DNA from: CAYOEV01 sp964403075
GTDB taxonomy: Bacteria; Bacteroidota; Bacteroidia; Cytophagales; Cyclobacteriaceae
Reading direction: 5' to 3'
DNA: 47,968 bases
Assembly (NCBI GenBank): GCA_964403075.1
Contig: CAYOEV010000020.1
Span: 1-47,968, forward strand
The notes under the pieces are model-generated. The model was given only the letters and a program-made list of their open reading frames with translations, did no database searches and was not told the origin of the DNA. Both the position numbers and the translations under genes were made by a program. This document shows, piece by piece, positions 17,906 to 26,660 of this stretch (position 1 is its first letter; each line of letters begins with the position of its first letter).

Positions 17906-20760
17906 GTCAATTCATCCAGGAAGTAGCTGATTGGGTAAAGAAGCAATATGGGGATCAGATACAAGCGGTTACAGTAATTTTTGCCAACAAGCGTGCGGGT
18001 TTGTTTTTTAAAAAAGCGCTTGCCGATGGGCTTAAAAAACCTATTTGGCAGCCGGAGATTTTAAGTTTGGAAGACTTCATTCACAAGCAGAGCCGTTACA
18101 CCAAAATATCAAGCATTGCGGCCGTCTACAAACTTTACGAATGCTACCAATCCTTGCGTTCCGGAGCAGAGCGATTCGATCAGTTCTTTTTTTGGGGGGA
18201 GATGATTCTACGGGATTTTGAAGAGATTGATCAATACCTTGTAGCGCCTGACAAGCTTTTCACTTTTATCGAAAACCAAAAAGAACTGGATGAGGCATTT
18301 TTTTTTCTAGAAGCAGAAGACAGGGAAATTATCACGAGCTTCTGGAATACTTTTCTACCAGATGCTACGCCGAACCAGCAAGCCTTTTTGCAAACATGGA
18401 AAATATTAAAGCCTCTACATGCCGCTTTTACAAAAAAATTACGGTCGGAGGGGGTGGGGTACAATGGTCTCATTTATCGAGATTTTCTAGAAGAACTGCC
18501 CCAGCAAGTAAATGGTCCGGTGGTTTTTGCTGGTTTCAATGCGCTCACATTCGCAGAGGAACGAATAGTAAAGCACTGGGTGAAAAACTTTGGTGCTAAA
18601 ATATTCTGGGATTTGGATGCGCATTATGTGGAGGATCCTTATCAGGAGGCGGGTAAGTTTTTCAGACAATACCTGAAAGATCCTGTCCTGGGCCGCACAT
18701 TTCCAGATGATATACCTAAAAAAATCGATCAGGGTAATCTTGAGATCAACCTTACGGGGGTTTCTCTGGAAATAGGTCAAACGAAAGCAATGGGTGAGAA
18801 ATTGTTTGGCTTAATATCAGCGGGCAAGTTGGAACCCGAACGTACCGCCATTATTCTGCCTAAAGAACATTTGCTTTTTCCCGTGCTACATGCCCTCCCA
18901 GCCTCGATTCGAAAGGTCAACGTGACCATGGGCTATCCCCTCAGGGAAACATCTGTGTATGGACTGTTAGAGAGTTTGATAGATCTTCAAATCCAGAAAC
19001 GCATAGACCTGCTCAGCGGAGTTTCATTTTACACACGACCGGTGCTAGATATACTATCGCACCACATGATTAAAGGATACGATACATCTTTCATCGACGA
19101 ATGGATCAAGGAAATCCAAGACAACAACATCATTCGCTTGTACCTGGAAGAGTTTGTGTCTACTAAAACTTTGTGGAAAGCCATATTCCAGGATGCGGTG
19201 CATCCACTTGAATACCTCGTGGAAGTCCTCCAGTTACTAAAAAATATGCCCGATTCGATGTCGCGCATGGATCACGCGGTGCTGGTGCAATTCATTGTCG
19301 AACTTCAGGATTTACAAGAGCTACTGGCAGAGCAGGAGCTGGGATTTCCTTTCATTCAAAAGCTGCTTCGAAAATGGTCAAGATCGGTAAGGTTACCCTT
19401 TAGTGGTGAACCCCTTGAGGGCATTCAGGTAATGGGCGTTCTGGAGACGCGTAATTTAGATTTTGACCACGTTTTCATTTTGGGACTAAATGAAGACAGC
19501 TGGCCAACAGTATCCAGAAAGGGTTCTTTTATTCCACATAACATCCGTAAAGCCTTTGATTTGCCTGTCTACGAACACCAGGATGCGATTTATGCCTATC
19601 TATTTTACCGTTTGCTCCATGGGGCTACACGCATTGATGCTTACTACAATACAGTAGCTGAATTCAATATCAATGGTGAAGTCAGTCGCTACATCAGACA
19701 GCTGAAGCACGAGACGAGCCTTCCTATCAAAGAACAGCTACTTACGCATGCTTTAAGTGGTCAGTTGCCCGTACCCATAACCATAGAAAAAGATGAAAAT
19801 ATCTTACACAAGTTGGTTCAGTTTACCACCAGTTATGTAGGCAAAGGAGCAAGTAAATTTTCTCCAACCTCACTGGAATATTACCTGACATGCCGGCTGA
19901 AATTTTACTTCAGGTACGTGCTCCGTCTTTATGAACCCAAAGAGGTTCAAGATGAAATGGATGCCATGATCTTTGGAACTTTACTTCACAAGACCATGGA
20001 ATTACTTTACCGCGATTTTGTGAATAAAGAAAAACGGGATATCGTCAGTCCCGCAGATTTCTTCTACTTGAGGTCTGGAGTGCCCGGTATGTTGAATCAA
20101 GCCTGCCTGACTCATTTCAAGGTAAAAAATAGCAAAAAATTTAAGTTGGAGGGAAAGAATGCCATTGCTGCGGCCGTCGTTGAACAAATGGCTTATCGAA
20201 TACTTAGTTTGGATGAACAATATGCCCCTTTTAAACTCTTGGCTATAGAAGCAGACAAACCACAGGGATACGGTTGGGTACATAAGTTCGAGGTGGCTGA
20301 AAGAAAATATGCGGTACGTATCGGTGGTCAAATTGATCGCATCGATATGAAGCAGCACAAGATTCGGATCATTGACTACAAAACAGGAGCAGATAACAAA
20401 TATTTTGATCCAGATACGATCATTGACCGTGAAAGTAAAACAAGGAATAAGGCCGCCTTTCAAACCTTGTATTATAGTCTGCTTTATCATAAAAAAGAGA
20501 TGGATAATGGGATGGCCATAGAACCCGGTATCTTCAATACCCGGGAAATGTTTAAGGATTCTTTCGATTGGAGGATTTTCGAAAAAAAGAGTCACAGTGG
20601 TAGTACGCCGGTAACAGATGCTAGAGAGTATTTTCGATGGTTTGAAGGCGTGTTGGATGAACTACTTAGAGAAGTTTATGATCCGAACGTTCCTTTTGAC
20701 CAAACCAACGATCTTAGAAAGTGCCAATACTGCGAGTTTAAAGACATATGTGGGAGATAG
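17902..20760 (+). CDS. addB: AddB-like PD-(D/E)XK exonuclease with iron-sulfur cluster
   Basis: 952 residues. The N-terminal half is a degenerate SF1 helicase fold; at the Walker A place it reads IFANKRAG, without GKT, so it should not be an ATP-driven motor. The C-terminal nuclease has Asp812, Asp825 and Lys827 (GGQIDRID, IIDYKTG). Four cysteines frame it: Cys664 (YYLTCRLKF) and Cys941, Cys944, Cys950 (CQYCEFKDIC), the layout of the AddB 4Fe-4S staple. Partner of the preceding gene, translationally coupled. B. subtilis AddB keeps a Walker A, so this resembles the divergent Bacteroidota type. Confidence 0.88.
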   Translation: MSQFIQEVADWVKKQYGDQIQAVTVIFANKRAGLFFKKALADGLKKPIWQPEILSLEDFIHKQSRYTKISSIAAVYKLYECYQSLRSGAERFDQFFFWGEMILRDFEEIDQYLVAPDKLFTFIENQKELDEAFFFLEAEDREIITSFWNTFLPDATPNQQAFLQTWKILKPLHAAFTKKLRSEGVGYNGLIYRDFLEELPQQVNGPVVFAGFNALTFAEERIVKHWVKNFGAKIFWDLDAHYVEDPYQEAGKFFRQYLKDPVLGRTFPDDIPKKIDQGNLEINLTGVSLEIGQTKAMGEKLFGLISAGKLEPERTAIILPKEHLLFPVLHALPASIRKVNVTMGYPLRETSVYGLLESLIDLQIQKRIDLLSGVSFYTRPVLDILSHHMIKGYDTSFIDEWIKEIQDNNIIRLYLEEFVSTKTLWKAIFQDAVHPLEYLVEVLQLLKNMPDSMSRMDHAVLVQFIVELQDLQELLAEQELGFPFIQKLLRKWSRSVRLPFSGEPLEGIQVMGVLETRNLDFDHVFILGLNEDSWPTVSRKGSFIPHNIRKAFDLPVYEHQDAIYAYLFYRLLHGATRIDAYYNTVAEFNINGEVSRYIRQLKHETSLPIKEQLLTHALSGQLPVPITIEKDENILHKLVQFTTSYVGKGASKFSPTSLEYYLTCRLKFYFRYVLRLYEPKEVQDEMDAMIFGTLLHKTMELLYRDFVNKEKRDIVSPADFFYLRSGVPGMLNQACLTHFKVKNSKKFKLEGKNAIAAAVVEQMAYRILSLDEQYAPFKLLAIEADKPQGYGWVHKFEVAERKYAVRIGGQIDRIDMKQHKIRIIDYKTGADNKYFDPDTIIDRESKTRNKAAFQTLYYSLLYHKKEMDNGMAIEPGIFNTREMFKDSFDWRIFEKKSHSGSTPVTDAREYFRWFEGVLDELLREVYDPNVPFDQTNDLRKCQYCEFKDICGR

Positions 20761-21056
20761 TTGGGATAGAATTGCTACCTAGAAGGCTGAAAGAAGCCAA
20801 CGGAAGCATTAGCCCGATCCGACAAATGCCAAGGGGTACATGAAGCGCTAAAGCAGACTGGCAACGAATTGAAAATATATAAAATGACCTAACATGCAGG
20901 GGCAGCTCGTATGCAATAAAAGCTAAATTCCATTCAGACGTTGCAGGGGCAAAAAGAAACCTTAGACGCCCATTTCTTCAATCGAACCAACGATTGTCCT
21001 CAACGCATAACTGAGTTGCTAAACTGAAAAAATTATCGACAGAATACCGGAAGTGT

Positions 21057-22253
21057 TCAAGGTTCTGTAGAAGTTAAGGTCAAATCTCGATAGAGCTCAA
21101 GAAAGTCCAAGTAAGTCGGCACCACAGTGTTTGAGAACGTGCTGCTGGCATTAAAAAGGGCACAGAATCCAGTTTGATAGGTGGTGTCCAATACAATTTC
21201 GGAGCGAAAATTATTCACATATCCCCCATGATACAGTAGTGATCTTCCGTGATAATGAATCACGCGCCAGCCAGAGGCATATGCTGTTTCGGTTACGCCA
21301 TCCCATTTGTTCGGACTCCTCGGATCCGATTGTGACGACGTTAACGACGTGAAGGCGGCACGTATGGTTTCGGGTGGAATCACTTCGCGTCTATGTCCGA
21401 GTAAAGCCTTCAGCCAAATCGCCATATCCTCGATGGACGCATTGACACCGCCGGCGGCAACGACGTTGTAGTATTTCTGATTATAGTCTTCAACCACATA
21501 GTCACCAGACCATCTCCGGTAATCATGCGGATAAGCCTTGTCACGGAGACTATCCATTTCTTCAAAACTTGTACTTGCCCGATTCATTCCCAATGGGATA
21601 AATATTTCGTTTATGAGTAGGTCTTTGAACGAATGCCCTGTTCGCTTAGCCAATATTGGTTCTACAAGTGCAAATGCTGCGTTTTGATATTGATGAAAGC
21701 CAGTGGGGCCTTCCATAGCGGCACTTCGAAAACGTGGGAGAAGTTCATTTAGGGTTTCGCCACGTTCCAATTGATGCGTAAAGGTGTGACCCCGCAGGCC
21801 TGTGGAGTGACTCAATAAGTGCCGAATTTGAATGTCATTGCCGTGTTTTGGATTGGATAAACCAAATGACGGTAAAAAATTAGTTACTGTATCGGTGAAA
21901 GCTATATTGGAGTCTTGCTGCATCACCAAATGAGCCAATATGCCGGCAAATCCTTTTGAAACACTACCCAAACGAAAAACTGTTTTTGAAGTTACTGGGT
22001 CATGGGTAGCAAGATTTCTTACCCCATAGGTGCCGGTGAATAAGGTCTGATTCCCACCAACGATAGTCATCGCAGCTCCCGGTGTACCGCTAAGCTGAAA
22101 ATGACTTTGCATGAGATGGTCAAATGCGCGGATCAGGTTAGGAATCACCTGTCGGGTAGTCCGAGAGGGTGGTGGGTTGTCTTCAACAACATACATGGCG
22201 CCCACGGCCATTGACGCGATCACCAAAACAATTGCATACTTCATTGCACACAA
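21057..22253 (-). CDS. secreted serine hydrolase, class C beta-lactamase / DD-peptidase family
   Basis: 398 residues with an N-terminal signal or anchor (about 4-22). The penicillin-binding fold motifs are present: SxxK as Ser97-Val-Ser-Lys100 (LGSVSKGF), YxN as Tyr189-Gln-Asn191, and a C-terminal HxG-type motif in LLYHGGYVNNF. Family members (Pfam Beta-lactamase) include esterases, D-aminopeptidases and DD-carboxypeptidases; class C beta-lactamase activity cannot be assumed. The HxG motif has His instead of Lys, more common in esterases and peptidases than in true beta-lactamases. Start may be the ATG at 22253 or, four codons on, at 22244. No operon partner. Confidence 0.9.
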   Translation of the reverse strand: MCAMKYAIVLVIASMAVGAMYVVEDNPPPSRTTRQVIPNLIRAFDHLMQSHFQLSGTPGAAMTIVGGNQTLFTGTYGVRNLATHDPVTSKTVFRLGSVSKGFAGILAHLVMQQDSNIAFTDTVTNFLPSFGLSNPKHGNDIQIRHLLSHSTGLRGHTFTHQLERGETLNELLPRFRSAAMEGPTGFHQYQNAAFALVEPILAKRTGHSFKDLLINEIFIPLGMNRASTSFEEMDSLRDKAYPHDYRRWSGDYVVEDYNQKYYNVVAAGGVNASIEDMAIWLKALLGHRREVIPPETIRAAFTSLTSSQSDPRSPNKWDGVTETAYASGWRVIHYHGRSLLYHGGYVNNFRSEIVLDTTYQTGFCALFNASSTFSNTVVPTYLDFLELYRDLTLTSTEP

Positions 22254-22785
22254 AAAGATGTATTTTGTTTCATAATTCCAACCTCATTTATTCGACATAC
22301 CTAATTCGAAAATACTAACGTAGCGATTAACGTTACATCTACTCAAGCCATCGATCGCATCAAGCTTTTATGATATCGATCAATTGACAAAGATGGATAA
22401 ATGATGATCGCCCGGGCAATGATTCATCTCTTCCTAGCAAGTAAATGGTCATTTTGTAAAAAAAGCAACAAGCCAGAGAATGATAGACCTATCCTGCCAA
22501 AACCAGAAAAACAATAAAGCAGCAAAAGCAGGAAGCCATGAACTCATGGTAACTACCTGCGAGTTGTTGGAATTTTTTTGCTTTCAATGATGACTTTTTC
22601 TACCGGAAAATGGTAAGAGAATGGCTGCAGCATTTGATTCGCTAAACTTGTTTGCCATTTTAATTGGATTTCTACACCAATGCTACATCCTTACAAAATA
22701 GACCTGGCATGAGACCGGTTGGTTCTGTATTTAGAAGTTAAGACCTGTCCTTAATGCTGAACTCCTGCGTTGAGGTTTTCTTCGG
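22254..22785. other. 532-base intergenic region
   Basis: Lies between arfB and the serine hydrolase, both on the minus strand, and should hold the 3' end of one transcript and the promoter of the next. I find no strong terminator or TAnnTTTG box. A 32-codon hydrophobic minus-strand frame within it is listed separately. Nothing else stands out. Confidence 0.5.
22449..22547 (-). CDS. possible 32-residue hydrophobic peptide
   Basis: An ATG-to-TGA frame encodes MSSWLPAFAALLFFWFWQDR plus a second hydrophobic stretch (SIILWLVAFFTK). Four Trp, many Phe/Leu and a terminal Lys make it look like a tiny membrane protein. A GGTAG sequence lies about 6-10 bases upstream. No family is recognised, and the A/G-rich base composition of the complementary strand could create such a frame by chance. 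Confidence 0.22.
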   Translation of the reverse strand: MSSWLPAFAALLFFWFWQDRSIILWLVAFFTK

Positions 22786-23196
22786 TCAAATTTTTGGAGG
22801 TTTTCTTAGCTTCTTTATTTCGCTTCGCCTGGATTTCTGGTCTAACCTTGATTTTTCCGCTGACAATGGCCGACTGGTTTTTTTGCGACTTTTTTTTACC
22901 GTAAAGGCCTTTTGAATGAGTCGGTCCAATTTTTTAAAAACCATTTCCCGATTTTTAATCTGCGATCTGCTTTTATCGGAGGAAAGCTTGAGTTCCCCCT
23001 GTTTGGTCAGACGATTCTCCCAAGCCAGCAATAGGCACTTTCTTTGAGTTTCGCTTAAGCATTTACCATTTGCCACATCAAGCGTCAATATGACTTTGGT
23101 GCTGGTTTTATTGACGTGCTGCCCACCCGGCCCACCGCTTCGGGCAGTTTGCAGTGTGATGTCTTTGTGAAGTTGACTAATTGACGGACGTAACAT
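22786..23196 (-). CDS. arfB: ArfB-like peptidyl-tRNA hydrolase, stalled-ribosome rescue
   Basis: 136 residues with the class I release-factor GGQ motif in RSGGPGGQHVNKTSTKV (Gly24-Gly25-Gln26) and a lysine/arginine-rich C-terminal tail (about 88-136: KKSRKKTSRP, KSRRSEIKKLRK). This is the ArfB/YaeJ design: the tail enters the empty mRNA channel of a stalled ribosome and GGQ releases the peptide. It lacks codon-recognition domains, so it is not RF1/RF2. Length matches E. coli ArfB (140). Divergent from the PurF-like gene. Confidence 0.93.
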   Translation of the reverse strand: MLRPSISQLHKDITLQTARSGGPGGQHVNKTSTKVILTLDVANGKCLSETQRKCLLLAWENRLTKQGELKLSSDKSRSQIKNREMVFKKLDRLIQKAFTVKKSRKKTSRPLSAEKSRLDQKSRRSEIKKLRKPPKI

Positions 23197-23400
23197 AAAT
23201 TTTAGCTTGCTGCACTTTTAAGAATTCAAGTTCAGCATCAAGTCAACAATGATCAGTAAGAAAATAATCGTGATTAAATCTGTGACACTCCATGTCTAGG
23301 GGAACATCGAAAGAAAATCAACTCCGCAAAAGTAAGTCCGATGACTTCACGAAAGCATTGATCAAAGATGACAGCCCATTATTTGTAGTTTGAATTCACG

Positions 23401-23408
23401 TAACTTTG
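23401..23408 (+). promoter_or_regulatory. Bacteroidota -7 promoter motif for the PurF-like gene
   Basis: TAACTTTG matches TAnnTTTG and lies 17 bases before the ATG at 23426. It falls inside the longer TTG-initiated frame starting at 23390, which argues for the ATG as start. TTTG at 23382-23385 is a few bases too close for an ideal -33 element. Confidence 0.4.
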
Positions 23409-23425
23409 ATAACAAGAAACAAGAT

Positions 23426-25312
23426 ATGAGCGAACCCATTAAACATGAATGCGGCATAGCCTTGATTAGGCTGAGGAAGCCACTGCAGTATTACATAGAA
23501 AAATACGGTTCAGACTACGCGGCCAGAAAGACGTATTTGTTGATGCAAAAACAGCACAACAGGGGCCAGGATGGTGCAGGCGTAGCCAATATCAAATTGG
23601 ACTTATCGGCTGGTTATCGATACATCAGCCGCATCAGGAGTGTAGAAAGTCAACCCCTAGAAGATATTTTCGCTAAAATTTCAGATCGCTTTACCAAGGC
23701 CCGGGAGCAAGATGCGGAACTTTACACAAATGCTGAATGGCTCAAGGAGAACCATGCCTTCACCGGAGAAATCTGGCTAGGACACCTGCGATACGGTACT
23801 CACGGCAAGAATAACATTGAGAACTGTCACCCTTTTTTAAGACAAAACAATTGGCGCAGTCGGAATTTGGTCATGGCTGGTAACTTCAATATGACCAATG
23901 TGGATGAGTTGTTCCAGTTGCTACTGGGCTTGGGACAACACCCAAAAGAAAAGATTGATACAGTGACGGTAATGGAAAAAATAGGGCATTTCCTGGATGA
24001 AGCCAATCAAGAAATTTTTGATCGATACAAAGGCCAACTCGATAACCCAGAAATTACCGAGCGCATAGAAGAAGAGCTGGACCTTCACGAGGTGCTCGTA
24101 CGCGCTTGTAAAGACTTTGATGGTGGATATGCCATAGCTGGTATTGTAGGACATGGCGCTTCGTTCGTGGCCAGAGATTCCGTTGGTATAAGACCGGCCT
24201 ATTATTACTCAGATGACGAAGTGGTGGTAGTGGCCTCGGAGAAACCCGCCATAAAGACCGCCTTCAATTGTGAATACAGTGACATTAAAGAAATACATCC
24301 GGGTCATGCCCTGATTATTGATAAAAATGGTGAATATGCACAGCATCAATTTACTGAGCCGGCTAAAAAGCAGTTGTCCTGCAGTTTTGAAAGGATTTAT
24401 TTTTCACGAGGCACCGACCCTGACATTTACCAGGAAAGGAAGCAATTGGGACGCCAACTGATTCCACAGGTTCTCAAATCAATACATTTCGACCTGAAAA
24501 ATACGGTATTCTCTTATATCCCAAATACTGCGGAAACTTCTTTTTTAGGTCTGGTAGATGGGCTCGATGAATACCTGATTGAAAAACGGCGTGAAATATT
24601 ATTGGAAGGCAAGCCGGATAATTTCAGCGCTGAGGAAATTATTTCCTTTCGGCCGAGAGTAGAGAAATTGGTTTTGAAAGATGCTAAGTTAAGAACGTTC
24701 ATCACGAACGATAGCGATCGTAACGACTTGGTAGCTCACGTATATGACACCACGTACGAAGTGATTAAAAAGAAGGTGGATAATTTGGTAATTATAGATG
24801 ATAGCATTGTACGAGGAACCACACTAGAACAAAGCATCTTAAAGTTACTGGATCGATTGGCACCTAAAAAAATTGTCATTGTATCCTCTGCACCGCAAAT
24901 AAGATTTCCTGATTGCTATGGAATTGATATGAGTAAAATGAAGGATTTTGTGGCTTTTCGGGCTTTACTTTCTTTAATTAAACAACACCGCAAGGAACAC
25001 CTACTGGATGAGGTATTTGATAAATGTTTGGCGGCTGGTAATGACTTGAACCAACCCAATTTTGTCAACCAACTTTACACACAGTTCACTTACGAGGAAA
25101 TCAGTCGTCGCATTGCGGATATTATTAAGCCCGAAGGCATGAAGGCAGACCTCGATGTGGTGTACCAGACGGTGGATGGCCTCCACAAAGCTTGTCCCAA
25201 TCATTTAGGAGATTGGTACTTCACGGGCAATTACCCCACGCCAGGGGGAAATCGGGTAGTTAATCGTGCATTCATAAATTTCATGAAGGGCATCGAGGTA
25301 CGTGCTTACTGA
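23426..25312 (+). CDS. long amidophosphoribosyltransferase-type protein (PurF family)
   Basis: 628 residues. N-terminal class II glutamine amidotransferase: MSEPIKHECGIALIR puts the catalytic Cys9 behind a short propeptide, as in B. subtilis PurF, with NRGQDGAG and GHLRYGTHG further on. C-terminal phosphoribosyltransferase domain has the PRPP loop VIIDDSIVRGTT (455-466). The classical reaction is PRPP + glutamine to phosphoribosylamine, first step of purine synthesis. It is about 130 residues longer than typical PurF, with an expanded middle; Bacteroidota often carry this long form beside a normal one, so it may be a paralogue. ATG at 23426 is preferred to TTG at 23390 because a -7 box lies between. 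No other pur gene adjoins. Confidence 0.87.
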   Translation: MSEPIKHECGIALIRLRKPLQYYIEKYGSDYAARKTYLLMQKQHNRGQDGAGVANIKLDLSAGYRYISRIRSVESQPLEDIFAKISDRFTKAREQDAELYTNAEWLKENHAFTGEIWLGHLRYGTHGKNNIENCHPFLRQNNWRSRNLVMAGNFNMTNVDELFQLLLGLGQHPKEKIDTVTVMEKIGHFLDEANQEIFDRYKGQLDNPEITERIEEELDLHEVLVRACKDFDGGYAIAGIVGHGASFVARDSVGIRPAYYYSDDEVVVVASEKPAIKTAFNCEYSDIKEIHPGHALIIDKNGEYAQHQFTEPAKKQLSCSFERIYFSRGTDPDIYQERKQLGRQLIPQVLKSIHFDLKNTVFSYIPNTAETSFLGLVDGLDEYLIEKRREILLEGKPDNFSAEEIISFRPRVEKLVLKDAKLRTFITNDSDRNDLVAHVYDTTYEVIKKKVDNLVIIDDSIVRGTTLEQSILKLLDRLAPKKIVIVSSAPQIRFPDCYGIDMSKMKDFVAFRALLSLIKQHRKEHLLDEVFDKCLAAGNDLNQPNFVNQLYTQFTYEEISRRIADIIKPEGMKADLDVVYQTVDGLHKACPNHLGDWYFTGNYPTPGGNRVVNRAFINFMKGIEVRAY

Positions 25313-25335
25313 GTGTGCCTGAAATTGATCCCTCT

Positions 25336-26592
25336 TCAGGTTTTCTGTTTCTTCTTCTTGGCAGCTGGAAAAAGGATATTGTTCAATATGAGCCGATAAC
25401 CTGGGGAGTTAGGGTGTAGGTTAAGGTCTGTCGGCTCTTCACTAACAAAATGCTGATAGTCTTCCGGATCGTGGCCTCCATAAAATGTCCAGAATCCCTT
25501 GCCCAACAGGCCATGAATGTATTTTGCCTCACCAATGTTTCTATTTTCACCCATGATTACCACATCTGACTTCACCAATTGCTTTTTAAAAGCCGTAGTT
25601 TGGCCCATGAATCCTGGAATAACTTGCTGGTGGTTCTGGGTAAGCATGGTAGGTATTGGGTCCCATTTGGCTGAGAATTGAAACAAGCTGAAAAAATCAT
25701 TACCCTGAACCAACCCCCGTTCATTGGCTTGATTATCAATGTTGGAGTATTCGTACTGATAAGGATCTCTCACCAGAGTAAAATCTTCAAAGGCTAAAGT
25801 GGGAGTAAAGTCCATCTTTTTTTGTGCCGCTGGGTCAGCCGGGTCGCCATCGTACATACTTTCGCAAATGTCAACGCCTTCTGCGGCCAAAGCAATGTCA
25901 TAGGTGTCTGCAGCAGAACACATGGCAAACAGGAAACCGCCACTTGCCACATAGGCATTGATTTTCTTTACTACGGCCAGTTTCATCTGAGAGACTTTAT
26001 CAAAACCATGTTTTTTCGCCAGGGCCTCATATTCTCTCTGTTGCTGCTGATACCAGGGAAAATGTTGATATACGCGATAAAACTTGCCGTACTGACCAGT
26101 AAAGTCTTCGTGATGCAGATGTAGCCAATCATATTTTGGTAGGTAGTCTGCCAGCACTTCGTCGTCGAAGATTATTTCATACGGAATTTCGGCATAGGTT
26201 AGCACCAAGGTCACTGCATCGTCCCACGGCTGCTTACTTTTCGGTGAATAAACCGCTATGGTTGGAAATTTCTCCAACTTCATGGCGTCCATGTTGGATG
26301 AGGGACTGGATATTTCAGCCAACAATCTATTGGCCTCTGCATCAGATATTACCTGGTAGGATACATTTCTAATAATGCACTCATTTTCAATTTGTTGGTC
26401 ATGATTAACCATAAAACTACCTCCACGATAGTTGAGCAGCCAGTCCACTTTAATATCATAAGTGAGTATCCAATAAGCAATTCCATAAGCCTTCAAATGA
26501 TTGCTCTGAGATTCATCCATAGGGATCAGCAAACGTGCCGCCTGTGTATTAAAAAAACCGATTATCAAGAAGCTAACCAACCAAATCCGCAT
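25336..26592 (-). CDS. secreted protein with ThuA/GATase1-like fold (often labelled 'asparagine synthetase B')
   Basis: 418 residues with signal peptide (about 1-19, ending TQAA). The central part (WLHLHHEDFTGQYG, then INAYVASGGFLFAMCSAADTYD) looks like a class I glutamine-amidotransferase-like fold with the GGFLFAMCSA elbow, where Cys would be in nucleophile position. Close relatives in Bacteroidota are, to my recollection, usually labelled asparagine synthetase B, but I see neither the N-terminal Cys2 GATase2 domain nor the ATP pyrophosphatase SGGLDS motif of AsnB, so that name looks wrong. An exported location also excludes a synthetase. Function unknown; perhaps glycan- or peptide-related. 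Convergent with the PurF-like gene, 23 bases away. Confidence 0.8.
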   Translation of the reverse strand: MRIWLVSFLIIGFFNTQAARLLIPMDESQSNHLKAYGIAYWILTYDIKVDWLLNYRGGSFMVNHDQQIENECIIRNVSYQVISDAEANRLLAEISSPSSNMDAMKLEKFPTIAVYSPKSKQPWDDAVTLVLTYAEIPYEIIFDDEVLADYLPKYDWLHLHHEDFTGQYGKFYRVYQHFPWYQQQQREYEALAKKHGFDKVSQMKLAVVKKINAYVASGGFLFAMCSAADTYDIALAAEGVDICESMYDGDPADPAAQKKMDFTPTLAFEDFTLVRDPYQYEYSNIDNQANERGLVQGNDFFSLFQFSAKWDPIPTMLTQNHQQVIPGFMGQTTAFKKQLVKSDVVIMGENRNIGEAKYIHGLLGKGFWTFYGGHDPEDYQHFVSEEPTDLNLHPNSPGYRLILNNILFPAAKKKKQKT

Positions 26593-26660
26593 ACGTAATA
26601 ATTTAAACTGTTAATCGATATAACGATAGATACGTTCGTTTAATTTTCCATTCCAATTTC

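Noticed and set aside
20002..20595. 197-codon minus-strand frame
   Set aside because: Antisense to the AddB nuclease domain, whose catalytic residues are intact; Phe/Ile-rich shadow.
20890..20955. Twice-occurring TGCAGGGGCA in the gap after addB
   Set aside because: Only two copies of ten bases, about 45 bases apart; no array, no spacer pattern, not a CRISPR.
21057..22253. Antibiotic-resistance class C beta-lactamase
   Set aside because: Same fold, but the KTG-type motif is HGG and many relatives are esterases or peptidases; resistance cannot be claimed.
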